A DNA stretch of 31,596 nucleotides from a virus. Where the stretch lies: IMG/VR virus record IMGVR_UViG_3300031963_007865, positions 1 through 31,596 of that record, one strand, 5' to 3'. The position numbers and the translations under genes were made by a program. Below are positions 1 through 5,641 of the stretch, piece after piece (positions within the stretch are counted from its first letter, which is position 1; each line of letters starts with the position of its first letter). The notes beneath the pieces were generated by a model that saw only the letters and a list, made by a program, of their open reading frames with translations, was not told the DNA's origin and searched no databases.

Positions 1-1099
1 CAAACACATCGTTGTTTGCATAAATTACGGTTGTTGTTTCTCCACTATGTGAGGCTGTTAGGGTATCTGTCACAAGTGCTCCGTAATTTCCATCATTAGG
101 ATCACCATACCATGCTGTAATTGTTTCTATCATTTTCCCAGATGGAGCATTGATGCTAAACGATCCATTTTCGTCTACTCTATAGGTATAATTAAATGGT
201 AAAGGTGCTGCAACATAAGGTTCTGGAGCAGGTGCTACATATGTAGAACCAGTAACAACATTTGAATTTTCAGAGTAAAGAGAGAATGTATCATTGTCAG
301 ATCTGATATGAAATGACCATATAGTTCCTGCTGGCATAAGTCCATTTAGCAAGGAATTATCAATTGTAATTGTTGTATTTAAGGAATTTGGTCCGCCAAC
401 ATTTCCAGTAGCAATTCCCCAGCCATTGCAACCAGTACAATTAAAACTAATCGCATATCTTTCTGGCTGAGTATTTCCAGTATTTGGAGGCTCCCAACTT
501 AACACTGTTGATGTTTCTCCACTGCTAATTGTTAAATTTCTTGGGGCACCTATTGTTTTTACTACAGGTGCAACCTGAGTTGTGCTAAATACAGATGATG
601 GGACTACTACCCAACCATCTCCAATATTCCATTGAAGACTACCATTTGATCCTCCGCCATTTTCATAAAACCATACGTCTATTGGAACCCAATCATTATT
701 TGTCATGGCATATGAAACTGGCAAGCCACACTGTCCGCCTCTATCAAACCAGTTGTTTACGATTAGCTGTCCATTAATGTATAGTCTCATGCCATCATCA
801 GAGCATGCTCTAAATTGTACAGTTAAGCCATTTGTTTGTTGTAAATATCCAGACCAATGATATTGATAGTCTTCTGAAACTCCTAATGGGCCGCTACTTC
901 CATCATTAAAATCTATATAAGGAACAACTCCAAGAGATTGTCCCGTTGTGTTACATCCCTCTGGGGGAGATTGATTATAGTACCATCCACAATCGTATGC
1001 TTCTAAATTTAATCCCTGCACAGCATTTGCGGCTGGAATTGCAAGAAGCCAGCCAAATGAAAGTAGGCTGACAAGTAGTAATCTAAACTTTCTGCTCAA
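1..1099 (-). CDS. Secreted PA14/Fn3 protein, 3' end beyond window
   Basis: An open frame of 366 codons runs off the left edge without a stop, so the C-terminus is missing. I start it at a TTG (1099-1097) because AGGAG lies 7 bases upstream and the first residues then form a textbook Sec signal peptide: basic MSRKFR, a leucine-rich core, and an AANA|VQ cleavage site near residue 26. Residues about 30-165 resemble a PA14 domain (DDGMRLYINGQLIVNNWFD is the typical core), a carbohydrate-binding beta-sandwich. Residues about 176-275 look like a fibronectin type III domain (APRNLTISSG, then LSWEPP), followed by a Pro/Ala linker (VAPAPEPYVAAP). The family binds glycans outside the cell. A cleavable signal is not what a virion fibre needs, so a protein exported by the infected host is more likely. 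Its exact job is unknown. An extended -10 element sits 40 bases upstream. Confidence 0.82.
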   Translation of the reverse strand, partial: MSRKFRLLLVSLLSFGWLLAIPAANAVQGLNLEAYDCGWYYNQSPPEGCNTTGQSLGVVPYIDFNDGSSGPLGVSEDYQYHWSGYLQQTNGLTVQFRACSDDGMRLYINGQLIVNNWFDRGGQCGLPVSYAMTNNDWVPIDVWFYENGGGSNGSLQWNIGDGWVVVPSSVFSTTQVAPVVKTIGAPRNLTISSGETSTVLSWEPPNTGNTQPERYAISFNCTGCNGWGIATGNVGGPNSLNTTITIDNSLLNGLMPAGTIWSFHIRSDNDTFSLYSENSNVVTGSTYVAPAPEPYVAAPLPFNYTYRVDENGSFSINAPSGKMIETITAWYGDPNDGNYGALVTDTLTASHSGETTTVIYANNDVF

Positions 1100-1140
1100 T
1101 TAGGATCTCCTAAGTAACACACTTGTTGCATTACATAGTA

Positions 1141-1149
1141 ATTATATCA
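1141..1149 (-). promoter_or_regulatory. Extended -10 promoter for the PA14 gene
   Basis: The minus strand reads TGATATAAT, a perfect -10 hexamer with the TGn extension and no convincing -35. Transcription would start near 1134, giving a leader of about 35 bases before the TTG start at 1099. The same TCTGATAyAATTAC string recurs upstream of the Leu tRNA. Confidence 0.55.
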
Positions 1150-1163
1150 GATTTAAGTTTTAA

Positions 1164-1352
1164 TTACTTAGGATTATCAGTTTTATAAAAGCCTTGGCCC
1201 TTAAATTGTACGCCAAATGGGGTGAAGTGTCTAGACATTAAAGACTCACATTCTTCACAAACATATCCTGGGTCATCCTCAGAGATAGATCTTGTCACAG
1301 AAAGAAGTGCATGTGACTCATCTTCTGTACACTTATACTCATATACTGGCAT
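1164..1352 (-). CDS. FmdB-like small zinc ribbon protein
   Basis: This 62-residue protein opens with MPVYEYKC and ends with FKGQGFYKTDNPK, the two conserved ends of the FmdB family of small putative regulatory zinc ribbons common in actinobacteria and their phages. Family members normally carry two CxxC knuckles. Here the second is intact (C32-x2-C35), but the first keeps only C8, with H14 as a possible substitute ligand, so metal binding may be altered. AAGGATAAAA precedes the ATG. It lies 68 bases downstream of hsp20 and is probably co-transcribed with it. The molecular role of the family is poorly defined. The assignment rests on end motifs and length. Confidence 0.75.
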   Translation of the reverse strand: MPVYEYKCTEDESHALLSVTRSISEDDPGYVCEECESLMSRHFTPFGVQFKGQGFYKTDNPK

Positions 1353-1399
1353 TTTTATCCTTTGATTGTAGTGAGCCTTTTAAAGACTTGCTCAGGTCT

Positions 1400-1420
1400 C
1401 CTTCGGTAGCGAATCGAAGA
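1400..1420 (-). other. Small hairpin after hsp20
   Basis: Directly after the hsp20 stop the minus strand forms a 6-bp stem, with one G-T pair, around a 9-base loop (arms CTTCG and CGAAG). No T-run follows, so it is a poor intrinsic terminator. It could protect the 3' end of the hsp20 message or be fortuitous. The rest of the 68-base gap to the FmdB gene shows only that gene's ribosome-binding site. Confidence 0.25.
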
Positions 1421-1837
1421 TTATTTAATTTTTAGAATCTTTGGCTTCTTTTCTGCTGGAACATTTCTAATTACTCTGATATGTAGCATACCATCTTTAA
1501 GTTCAACATTAGAAACTTCCATGTACTCACTTAGTTCAAAGATTCTAGTAAATTTACGTGCAGCTATTCCTTTATGAACAACCTCTGCATCAATTACCTC
1601 TGTGATTTCACCAGTAATCCAAAGACTTCCGTCCTCTATAGATACTGTTAAATCATCTTTTGTAAACCCAGCAACTGCTAGAGTTAGCTGATAGTTATCT
1701 TCGTCTAGCTTAAGTAAATCATACGGCGGGAAAGCAGTATTGTTTACCCTACTTAGACTATTAAATCGTTCCAACTCTCGGTTGAAACCAATAAAAAATG
1801 GATCCTTAAAAAGATCCATAGCAAATTGTGTTACCAT
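1421..1837 (-). CDS. hsp20: Small heat shock protein (Hsp20 family)
   Basis: The 138-residue product is an ATP-independent chaperone of the IbpA/Hsp20 type. The N-terminal FNRELERFNSLSR segment and FPPYDLLKLDEDNYQLTLAV lead into an alpha-crystallin domain (about residues 38-128) with the expected VAGFTKDDLTVSIEDGSLWI strand pattern. The C-terminus KPKILKIK resembles the short tail that docks neighbouring subunits. Length is normal for the family, and phage copies are well known in T4-like cyanophages. The start is certain: AAGGAGGAATAAAATG. A near-consensus promoter lies at 1900-1928 and the leader is strongly structured (1839-1898). Its probable role is protecting phage or host proteins during virion production. 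Confidence 0.92.
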   Translation of the reverse strand: MVTQFAMDLFKDPFFIGFNRELERFNSLSRVNNTAFPPYDLLKLDEDNYQLTLAVAGFTKDDLTVSIEDGSLWITGEITEVIDAEVVHKGIAARKFTRIFELSEYMEVSNVELKDGMLHIRVIRNVPAEKKPKILKIK

Positions 1838-1838
1838 T

Positions 1839-1898
1839 TTATTCCTCCTTCAAGCGAATAAGTTAATATATGGACCCTCTATTGAGCGATCCATATAT
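1839..1898 (-). promoter_or_regulatory. Structured hsp20 leader: palindrome plus SD hairpin
   Basis: Two inverted repeats lie between the promoter and the hsp20 start. The outer one pairs 1890-1898 with 1866-1874 (ATATATGGA / TCCATATAT, 9 bp, extendable by T-G and C-G pairs). The inner one pairs 1856-1861 with 1839-1844 (TTATTC / GAATAA, 6 bp). Its 11-base loop plus the edge of the stem hold the AAGGAGG ribosome-binding site, ending just before the ATG. The inner hairpin could limit ribosome access in a temperature-dependent way. The outer one overlaps the predicted transcription start, so it may act as an operator or as a 5' stabilising stem. Confidence 0.5.
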
Positions 1899-1899
1899 T

Positions 1900-1928
1900 A
1901 TTATAACAAAATATTTATAGTTTGTCTA
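1900..1928 (-). promoter_or_regulatory. Sigma-70-type promoter of hsp20
   Basis: The minus strand shows TAGACA (one mismatch to the -35 consensus), a 17-base spacer, and TATAAT preceded by TGT (extended -10). The -35 box overlaps the last codons of the upstream nuclease gene. The predicted start is near 1893, giving a leader of about 56 bases. Confidence 0.7.
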
Positions 1929-2330
1929 CTTCTTTTTAGCCCTTATCTTTGCAAGTGCCTCGAAGTCTTTTACTTTTGTGTCTCCTAGATATCCCCAAGC
2001 GTAACCATCAGCGATCATTTGCTCATTTATAGAAATACTTGATCCATCTAAATATACCCAGCCTAATATTCTTCCATATTTTTCTGAGCTATCCATTTTT
2101 TCTGTCTTTATCACAACGGTTTTAGCATCTTTAATTTTAGACTTAAGAAATTCTTTTGACTCCAGTCCTAAAACTTTTTCTGCTTTATCTGATGTACGGC
2201 TTTCTGGAGTATCTATACCAGCAAGTCTCACTCTTTGTGAATAAGATATACTAAATCCTAAATCAATGTCAACATCAATTGTATCTCCGTCAACAACATT
2301 AGTAACCTTTTTTACATAATATTCAAACAT
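1926..2330 (-). CDS. Staphylococcal-type thermonuclease (SNase) domain protein
   Basis: This 134-residue calcium-dependent nuclease homologue would cut DNA or RNA. The SNase fold shows in VVDGDTIDVDID, VRLAGIDTPE and SEKYGRILGWVYLDG. The catalytic set is complete (R35, D40, T41, E43, R87, with D21), and these numbers happen to match mature staphylococcal nuclease. The C-terminus is shorter than the bacterial enzyme and ends in RAKKK. No signal peptide is present, so it should act inside the cell. It could degrade host nucleic acid or nick DNA in repair. The ATG follows AGGATAAAA. The gene lies 8 bases after the SDR gene and its 3' end carries the hsp20 -35 box. Confidence 0.9.
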   Translation of the reverse strand: MFEYYVKKVTNVVDGDTIDVDIDLGFSISYSQRVRLAGIDTPESRTSDKAEKVLGLESKEFLKSKIKDAKTVVIKTEKMDSSEKYGRILGWVYLDGSSISINEQMIADGYAWGYLGDTKVKDFEALAKIRAKKK

Positions 2331-2338
2331 TTTTTATC

Positions 2339-3019
2339 CTATCCGTGTCTTTGATTTTCTGGATGCATTATTGTCATAGAATCAACATTGACTGTTGGTG
2401 GAAGTTCAATAATCCATCTAATGGCTTCAGCCACATCTTTTGCTTGTATTGCTATATCGTTTTTAACTTTTTGATTAGTATCTATGCTTCCTGGAGCTAT
2501 TTGAGAAATCTTAATTCCAGATCCAGACATTTCTATTCTTAGCGTTTCTGCCAAAGATATGGCACCACGTTTTGCAGTTGAGTAGTGTCCACCTTTTTTA
2601 TATGGATAGTATCCACAAATAGAAGTTATAATTATTATATCACCATAGCCATTTTTTTTCATAATGGGAATAACCATTTTAGAAAGACTCATTGGAGAAA
2701 CAACATTTAAATTATATGCGTACTGCCATGACTCAGGCAAATCATTTTCTACTAAATATGATCCGCTGCCACCACCCGCATTATTAACTAATGCCACTAT
2801 CTCTTTATCTTTTATATAATTTTGAAAATTATCATATAAAGAAAAGTCTGTAACATCCATTTGATAAGGATAAATGTTTTTATATTCAGAAAAAATAACA
2901 TTCATTCTTTCAATGTTTCTAGAAACAGCGATAACGTTATACTTCGAGGAAAGGAGCTTGCATGTTTCTTCCCCGACACCACGGCTTGCCCCAGTTACAA
3001 TTACATATTTATTTAACAA
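2339..3019 (-). CDS. Short-chain dehydrogenase/reductase (SDR)
   Basis: The 226-residue protein is a classical SDR, an NAD(P)-dependent oxidoreductase with a Rossmann fold. TGASRGVG (residues 9-16) is the cofactor loop, NNAG follows strand 4, the catalytic Tyr-Lys pair sits in YSTAK, and APGSIDT is the post-catalytic motif. The start is a TTG four bases after the lysin stop. It places the first beta strand (KYVIVTGAS) immediately at the N-terminus as usual, although the ribosome-binding site is weak and translational coupling to the lysin gene is likely. The substrate cannot be read from sequence. Sugars or lipid carbonyls are typical. Given the glycan genes elsewhere, a sugar-nucleotide step is possible but unproven. 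Confidence 0.88.
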   Translation of the reverse strand: MLNKYVIVTGASRGVGEETCKLLSSKYNVIAVSRNIERMNVIFSEYKNIYPYQMDVTDFSLYDNFQNYIKDKEIVALVNNAGGGSGSYLVENDLPESWQYAYNLNVVSPMSLSKMVIPIMKKNGYGDIIIITSICGYYPYKKGGHYSTAKRGAISLAETLRIEMSGSGIKISQIAPGSIDTNQKVKNDIAIQAKDVAEAIRWIIELPPTVNVDSMTIMHPENQRHG

Positions 3020-3023
3020 GCTT

Positions 3024-3653
3024 TTACTTTGCTACTACTGACTTTGCCCCGCCACCTTTTGTTGGCTTTGCTACTGCCGCTTTTTTGACTGGCGCTGCCT
3101 TCTTTGTTGTGGTATCTTTCTTAGTCTTTACTGGAGTTCCAAATGCTGGTCTTCCAAATCCTACAATGAATACTGGCTGGCTCTTACGAAGCTTTGAACC
3201 ATTCTTCTTCTTGTATGCACGATTCTTAAGGCAAGCCTCTCCGCCGTTTCTCTGGTCTCCCTTTTTATCTGCTGAAGTATTTCCTTCTACAACATCTACC
3301 GTTCCATCTGCATTGACTGCAGTAACAATTCCTACATGAGAAATTCTATCGACGCCATCGTTTGGGAAATCAAAATAACATATATCTCCGACTGCTGGGG
3401 CTGCTGTTTCTACTGGCTGCCATGTTCCTGCTTTAATAAATGCTTGTGCTCCTGTTGGAGTATAAACTGTATTTGGAACTTTTACTCCTGCTTCGTTAGC
3501 ACACCACATTACGAATGATCCACACCATGGCTGAAAGTTAGCCTTAGCAAACTTTCCATACTTTGTTTCATTATCTTTTGGACCTTCAATGTATCCAATT
3601 TCTCCCAGTGCTACTTCTACTAGTCTTGCTGCTGATCCTTGTACCGCTGTCAT
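3024..3653 (-). CDS. CHAP-domain endolysin (peptidoglycan hydrolase)
   Basis: The 209-residue protein carries a CHAP amidase/endopeptidase domain over about residues 1-150. The nucleophile Cys44 is in PWCGSFVMW, the general base His106 in ISHVGIV, and the third catalytic residue E123 or N125 in VVEGNT. It should cleave peptidoglycan peptide bonds at lysis. The tail (about 170-209) is rich in Lys, Ala and Thr (KKAAPVKKAAVAKPT), a basic low-complexity segment that may bind the anionic wall in place of a folded binding domain. GGAGGAAATCAAA precedes the ATG. There is no signal peptide, so a holin would be needed. The best candidate in view is the 35-residue membrane peptide at 13463, but it lies far away. 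The gene follows the Arg tRNA and has its own extended -10. Confidence 0.88.
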   Translation of the reverse strand: MTAVQGSAARLVEVALGEIGYIEGPKDNETKYGKFAKANFQPWCGSFVMWCANEAGVKVPNTVYTPTGAQAFIKAGTWQPVETAAPAVGDICYFDFPNDGVDRISHVGIVTAVNADGTVDVVEGNTSADKKGDQRNGGEACLKNRAYKKKNGSKLRKSQPVFIVGFGRPAFGTPVKTKKDTTTKKAAPVKKAAVAKPTKGGGAKSVVAK

Positions 3654-3685
3654 TTTGATTTCCTCCCAGAAATTTTATTATATTT

Positions 3686-3694
3686 ATTATACCA
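3686..3694 (-). promoter_or_regulatory. Extended -10 promoter for the endolysin
   Basis: The minus strand reads TGGTATAAT between the Arg tRNA and the lysin gene. A second TATAAT lies at 3677-3682. No -35 can be seen because the expected position is inside the tRNA. It would give a leader of about 25-30 bases and let the lysin be expressed independently of tRNA processing. Confidence 0.5.
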
Positions 3695-3706
3695 TTTAAT
3701 ATTTTG

Positions 3707-3779
3707 TGCCCTCGGCTGGAATCGAACCAGCGACCTGCGGATTAGAAGTCCGTCGCTCTATCCCCTGAGCTACGAAGGC
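3707..3779 (-). tRNA. tRNA-Arg (anticodon TCT)
   Basis: The sequence folds as a 73-base cloverleaf. The acceptor is GCCTTCG with CGAGGGC (one T-G pair), the D stem GCTC/GAGC, the anticodon stem CGGA/TCCG with loop CTTCTAA, the variable loop AGGTC and the T stem GCTGG/CCAGC with TTCGATT. Anticodon TCT reads AGA, a common codon in this AT-rich phage. The outer anticodon-stem pair is an A-C mismatch. The 3' CCA is not encoded (the strand continues CAAAA). It begins 4 bases after the preceding gene's stop. Confidence 0.93.
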
Positions 3780-3783
3780 ATTT

Positions 3784-4080
3784 TTATATGTCATCCTCAA
3801 TAGGAATGATTCCGTATTCTTTGGCAACTACCCTGCCTTCTTCTGTTAACTCAAACTCTGCCTCTAAATTTTCATTGTATGTTATATTTACCAAGCCCAT
3901 ATCAAATAACTCCATGAATATCTTATCGATTTCTTCTACATGAACTTCCCATAGCTCTGGTGCAAGATCCTTGGCTAGTTCAGTTATCTTAAATATAAAC
4001 TCGCCATCTTCTTCTATGCCAATAACTTCAATAACACCCATTTGAAGATACTCGTACATCTTGTCGTCGCTGTCTTCCAT
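3784..4080 (-). CDS. Hypothetical protein, winged-helix-like, between two tRNAs
   Basis: I start this 98-residue protein at the ATG at 4080, where AAAGG lies six bases upstream. The frame stays open 20 codons further, but that part is the Leu tRNA gene. The protein is acidic. Residues about 30-90 look like a small winged-helix module: a helix (ITELAKDLAPELW), a second helix (EEIDKIFMELFDMG), then a strand-turn-strand (LVNITYNENLEAEFELTEEG) with the T-E-E-G ending common in wHTH proteins. A regulatory or DNA-binding role is a guess from this pattern. It is sandwiched with gaps of 13 and 4 bases between two tRNA genes, so its mRNA would be released by RNase P and 3' tRNA processing. Confidence 0.7.
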   Translation of the reverse strand: MEDSDDKMYEYLQMGVIEVIGIEEDGEFIFKITELAKDLAPELWEVHVEEIDKIFMELFDMGLVNITYNENLEAEFELTEEGRVVAKEYGIIPIEDDI

Positions 4081-4093
4081 GTCTACCTTTCTG

Positions 4094-4166
4094 TACCCCC
4101 AGTGGGATTCGAACCTACGCTGGATGGATTTTAAGTCCACTGCCTCTACCGCTGGGCTATGAGGGC
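4094..4166 (-). tRNA. tRNA with Leu anticodon TAA but a short variable loop
   Basis: A 73-base cloverleaf is visible: acceptor GCCCTCA/TGGGGGT (two wobble pairs), D stem GCCC/AGGC (one mismatch), anticodon stem GTGGA/TCCAT with loop CTTAAAA, variable loop CCAGC, T stem GTAGG/CCCAC (one A-C mismatch) with TTCGAAT. The anticodon TAA reads the leucine codon UUA. Bacterial leucine tRNAs normally have a long class II variable arm. This one has five bases. Either it is a divergent leucine tRNA or its charging differs from its anticodon. CCA is not encoded. Confidence 0.78.
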
Positions 4167-4174
4167 CTAACGTA

Positions 4175-4203
4175 ATTGTATCAGATATTTTAAAATATTT
4201 AAA
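4175..4203 (-). promoter_or_regulatory. Promoter of the Leu tRNA
   Basis: The minus strand shows TGATACAAT (extended -10, one mismatch) 8 bases before the tRNA, and TTTAAA (four of six -35 matches) 17 bases further upstream. The predicted start is at about 4168, almost at the mature tRNA 5' end. The transcript would include the tRNA, the small wHTH-like gene, the Arg tRNA and perhaps the lysin. Confidence 0.55.
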
Positions 4204-4209
4204 GAGTTT

Positions 4210-4785
4210 TTAAAGATTTATGCATCTTAATCTTGCAATTGAGTACAGTCTATAATGCTCAGAAAGATCCATCTGCTTTATATAATCTAAATTATTTATA
4301 TACTTTGGTTTAGCCTTAGAAGAAATTAGCTTAAAGGGGTTTTGTGTTTCTTTATACCAAGCCTCGTATTCAGAAAAAGAATCTGATTTAATATCTAAAG
4401 TTCCATTAAATTTTTCACAGATGTATCTTACAACTTTTTCTGTGTCTTCTTTTAAATCTTCAAATTTAAAAAATATTGAGCAGTTTTCTAACATGAACCT
4501 ATAATGGTCTAAGTATTGCTGTGCCCTATACATAAACATTCCGTTGTCTTCCATTGTATTGATTGATGAAAGGCAGTCTACTGGATTTCTAACTATTGTT
4601 ATTATTGGATCAGACAAAATTTTTTGATAAAGTATTTCTGTAGGGTCATTTGCTTCTTTTATATCGTAATGAGTAAAGTTAACCTTCAAATTTGTATTTG
4701 TATTTATATACCAGTATAGCCAATGTCTTCCAGATCTTGGATAGGTTAACAGAGATATATTATTATCTTTACTTAGCTCTAGCAT
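4210..4785 (-). CDS. Sulfotransferase-like protein
   Basis: This 191-residue protein resembles PAPS-dependent sulfotransferases, which move a sulfuryl group to sugars, lipids or tyrosines. The 5'-phosphosulfate-binding loop is LTYPRSGRHWLYWYI (about residues 13-27), and the 3'-phosphate-binding segment is ITIVRNPVDCLSS (about 62-74). Between and after them the spacing matches the family, and FFKFEDLKED resembles the conserved strand-turn seen around residue 110. At 191 residues it is shorter than most full enzymes, so the acceptor region may be reduced. No membrane segment is seen, unlike Golgi enzymes. It follows the SGNH-like gene by 18 bases with only a weak ribosome-binding site. Virion or host surface glycan sulfation is the likely use; the acceptor is unknown. 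Confidence 0.8.
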   Translation of the reverse strand: MLELSKDNNISLLTYPRSGRHWLYWYINTNTNLKVNFTHYDIKEANDPTEILYQKILSDPIITIVRNPVDCLSSINTMEDNGMFMYRAQQYLDHYRFMLENCSIFFKFEDLKEDTEKVVRYICEKFNGTLDIKSDSFSEYEAWYKETQNPFKLISSKAKPKYINNLDYIKQMDLSEHYRLYSIARLRCINL

Positions 4786-4803
4786 AACTTTTTCATTTTT
4801 ATT

Positions 4804-5508
4804 TTAGTATCCCATAGCGTCAAGTATGCCGTTAACTATTTTTTGACTAAAAGGCTTTTTTAAATGATCCAGCTTAACTCCTTTATATCTTTCTCTTTCA
4901 CAGTCTGGACAATCACTACATTCAAATGACTCATCCAGCCTATCAACCCCCAGTATGTTTTCAATAGATATTGGATCATTTAAGCCTTGATCGTTTACAT
5001 ATTTTTTTAAAAAGTATTTAAACTCCTGATGATATGGAAACCTGTCATCAAAATCATAGTTTGGATTTCCACTTCCTAAAGGATTTATAAATTGTGGAAT
5101 TGGTTCTACAAATTGTATATTATATCCTTTAAAGAATGAAAGTGTTTTATTTACATACCTAGACACGGTTTCTTCTGTATTTTTTTCATGTGGTAGGTGT
5201 GCTTTAATATCAATATATCCAAATGACGGGAGTACGGTAAAATCTTCTTTAAGAGTTTTTAGGATGCAGGGAAATCCACCATTTGTGTATGTTGAAGAGT
5301 ATGCTGTTGCACCTCTAAATCCAGAAAAATAAATTTTTTCTCTAAGTTCACGAGAAGTGGATACATGATACCCAACACAATCTGAAGGGTTTGGAAAATC
5401 TTCGTGGGGAGGCAGTGGGCTTTGACCCCAATTACAGTAGCTTACAATATCTGTTTTCCCAGATAATGCGAGTCTGAACTGATGACTATCTCCAATTGAA
5501 TACAGCAT
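4804..5508 (-). CDS. SGNH/GDSL-like hydrolase or glycan-modifying protein
   Basis: The 234-residue protein begins MLYSIGDSHQFRLAL. The GDSH at residues 6-9 matches block I of SGNH-type esterases and acyltransferases, with the serine as nucleophile. A possible block V is the D-H pair in GVKLDHLKKP near residue 215, in the position where the catalytic Asp and His sit. A cysteine cluster CSDCPDC near 197-203 may bind metal. Related proteins in marine phages and in surface-polysaccharide loci act on O-acyl groups, but the middle of this protein is divergent and I cannot name a substrate. AAAGGTAACAAC precedes the ATG. It sits between the Met tRNA and the sulfotransferase gene, suggesting a small glycan-decoration unit. 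Confidence 0.6.
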   Translation of the reverse strand: MLYSIGDSHQFRLALSGKTDIVSYCNWGQSPLPPHEDFPNPSDCVGYHVSTSRELREKIYFSGFRGATAYSSTYTNGGFPCILKTLKEDFTVLPSFGYIDIKAHLPHEKNTEETVSRYVNKTLSFFKGYNIQFVEPIPQFINPLGSGNPNYDFDDRFPYHQEFKYFLKKYVNDQGLNDPISIENILGVDRLDESFECSDCPDCERERYKGVKLDHLKKPFSQKIVNGILDAMGY

Positions 5509-5523
5509 GTTGTTACCTTTCTG

Positions 5524-5597
5524 TGCAACAGGTCGGACTTGAACCGACGATTACCGAATTATGAGTTCGGGGCTTTAACCAACTAAGCTACTGTTGC
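5524..5597 (-). tRNA. tRNA-Met or Ile2 (anticodon CAT)
   Basis: A clean 74-base cloverleaf: acceptor GCAACAG/CTGTTGC fully paired, D stem GCTT/AAGC, anticodon stem CCGAA/TTCGG with loop CTCATAA, variable loop TAATC, T stem GTCGG/CCGAC with TTCAAGT. The paired position 1-72 (G-C) argues against initiator Met. Elongator Met and lysidine-modified Ile2, which reads ATA, cannot be separated by eye. In a phage rich in ATA codons Ile2 is a serious option. CCA is not encoded. Confidence 0.94.
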
Positions 5598-5607
5598 CTA
5601 GTTGTCT

Positions 5608-5636
5608 ATTATATTAATTATTATTAAAATAGTCAA
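5608..5636 (-). promoter_or_regulatory. Strong sigma-70-type promoter of the Met/Ile tRNA
   Basis: TTGACT, a 17-base spacer and TATAAT on the minus strand, 10 bases before the tRNA. Only one base differs from consensus. It fills the 44-base gap after the oxygenase gene and can also drive the SGNH-like and sulfotransferase genes. Confidence 0.8.
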
Positions 5637-5641
5637 TAGTG

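Noticed and set aside
1845-1861. Classical ROSE thermometer pairing of TTCGCTT with the AAGGAGG site
   Set aside because: The two would be separated by one base, too short for a loop. Only the TTATTC/GAATAA hairpin is possible.
2962-3339. Plus-strand open frame of 125 codons
   Set aside because: Antisense shadow of the CHAP lysin and SDR genes. Its Phe/Pro-rich translation has no domain and no ribosome-binding site.
4081-4140. N-terminal extension of the 98-residue gene into the Leu tRNA
   Set aside because: The extra 20 codons are tRNA sequence, and the ATG at 4080 has a good ribosome-binding site.
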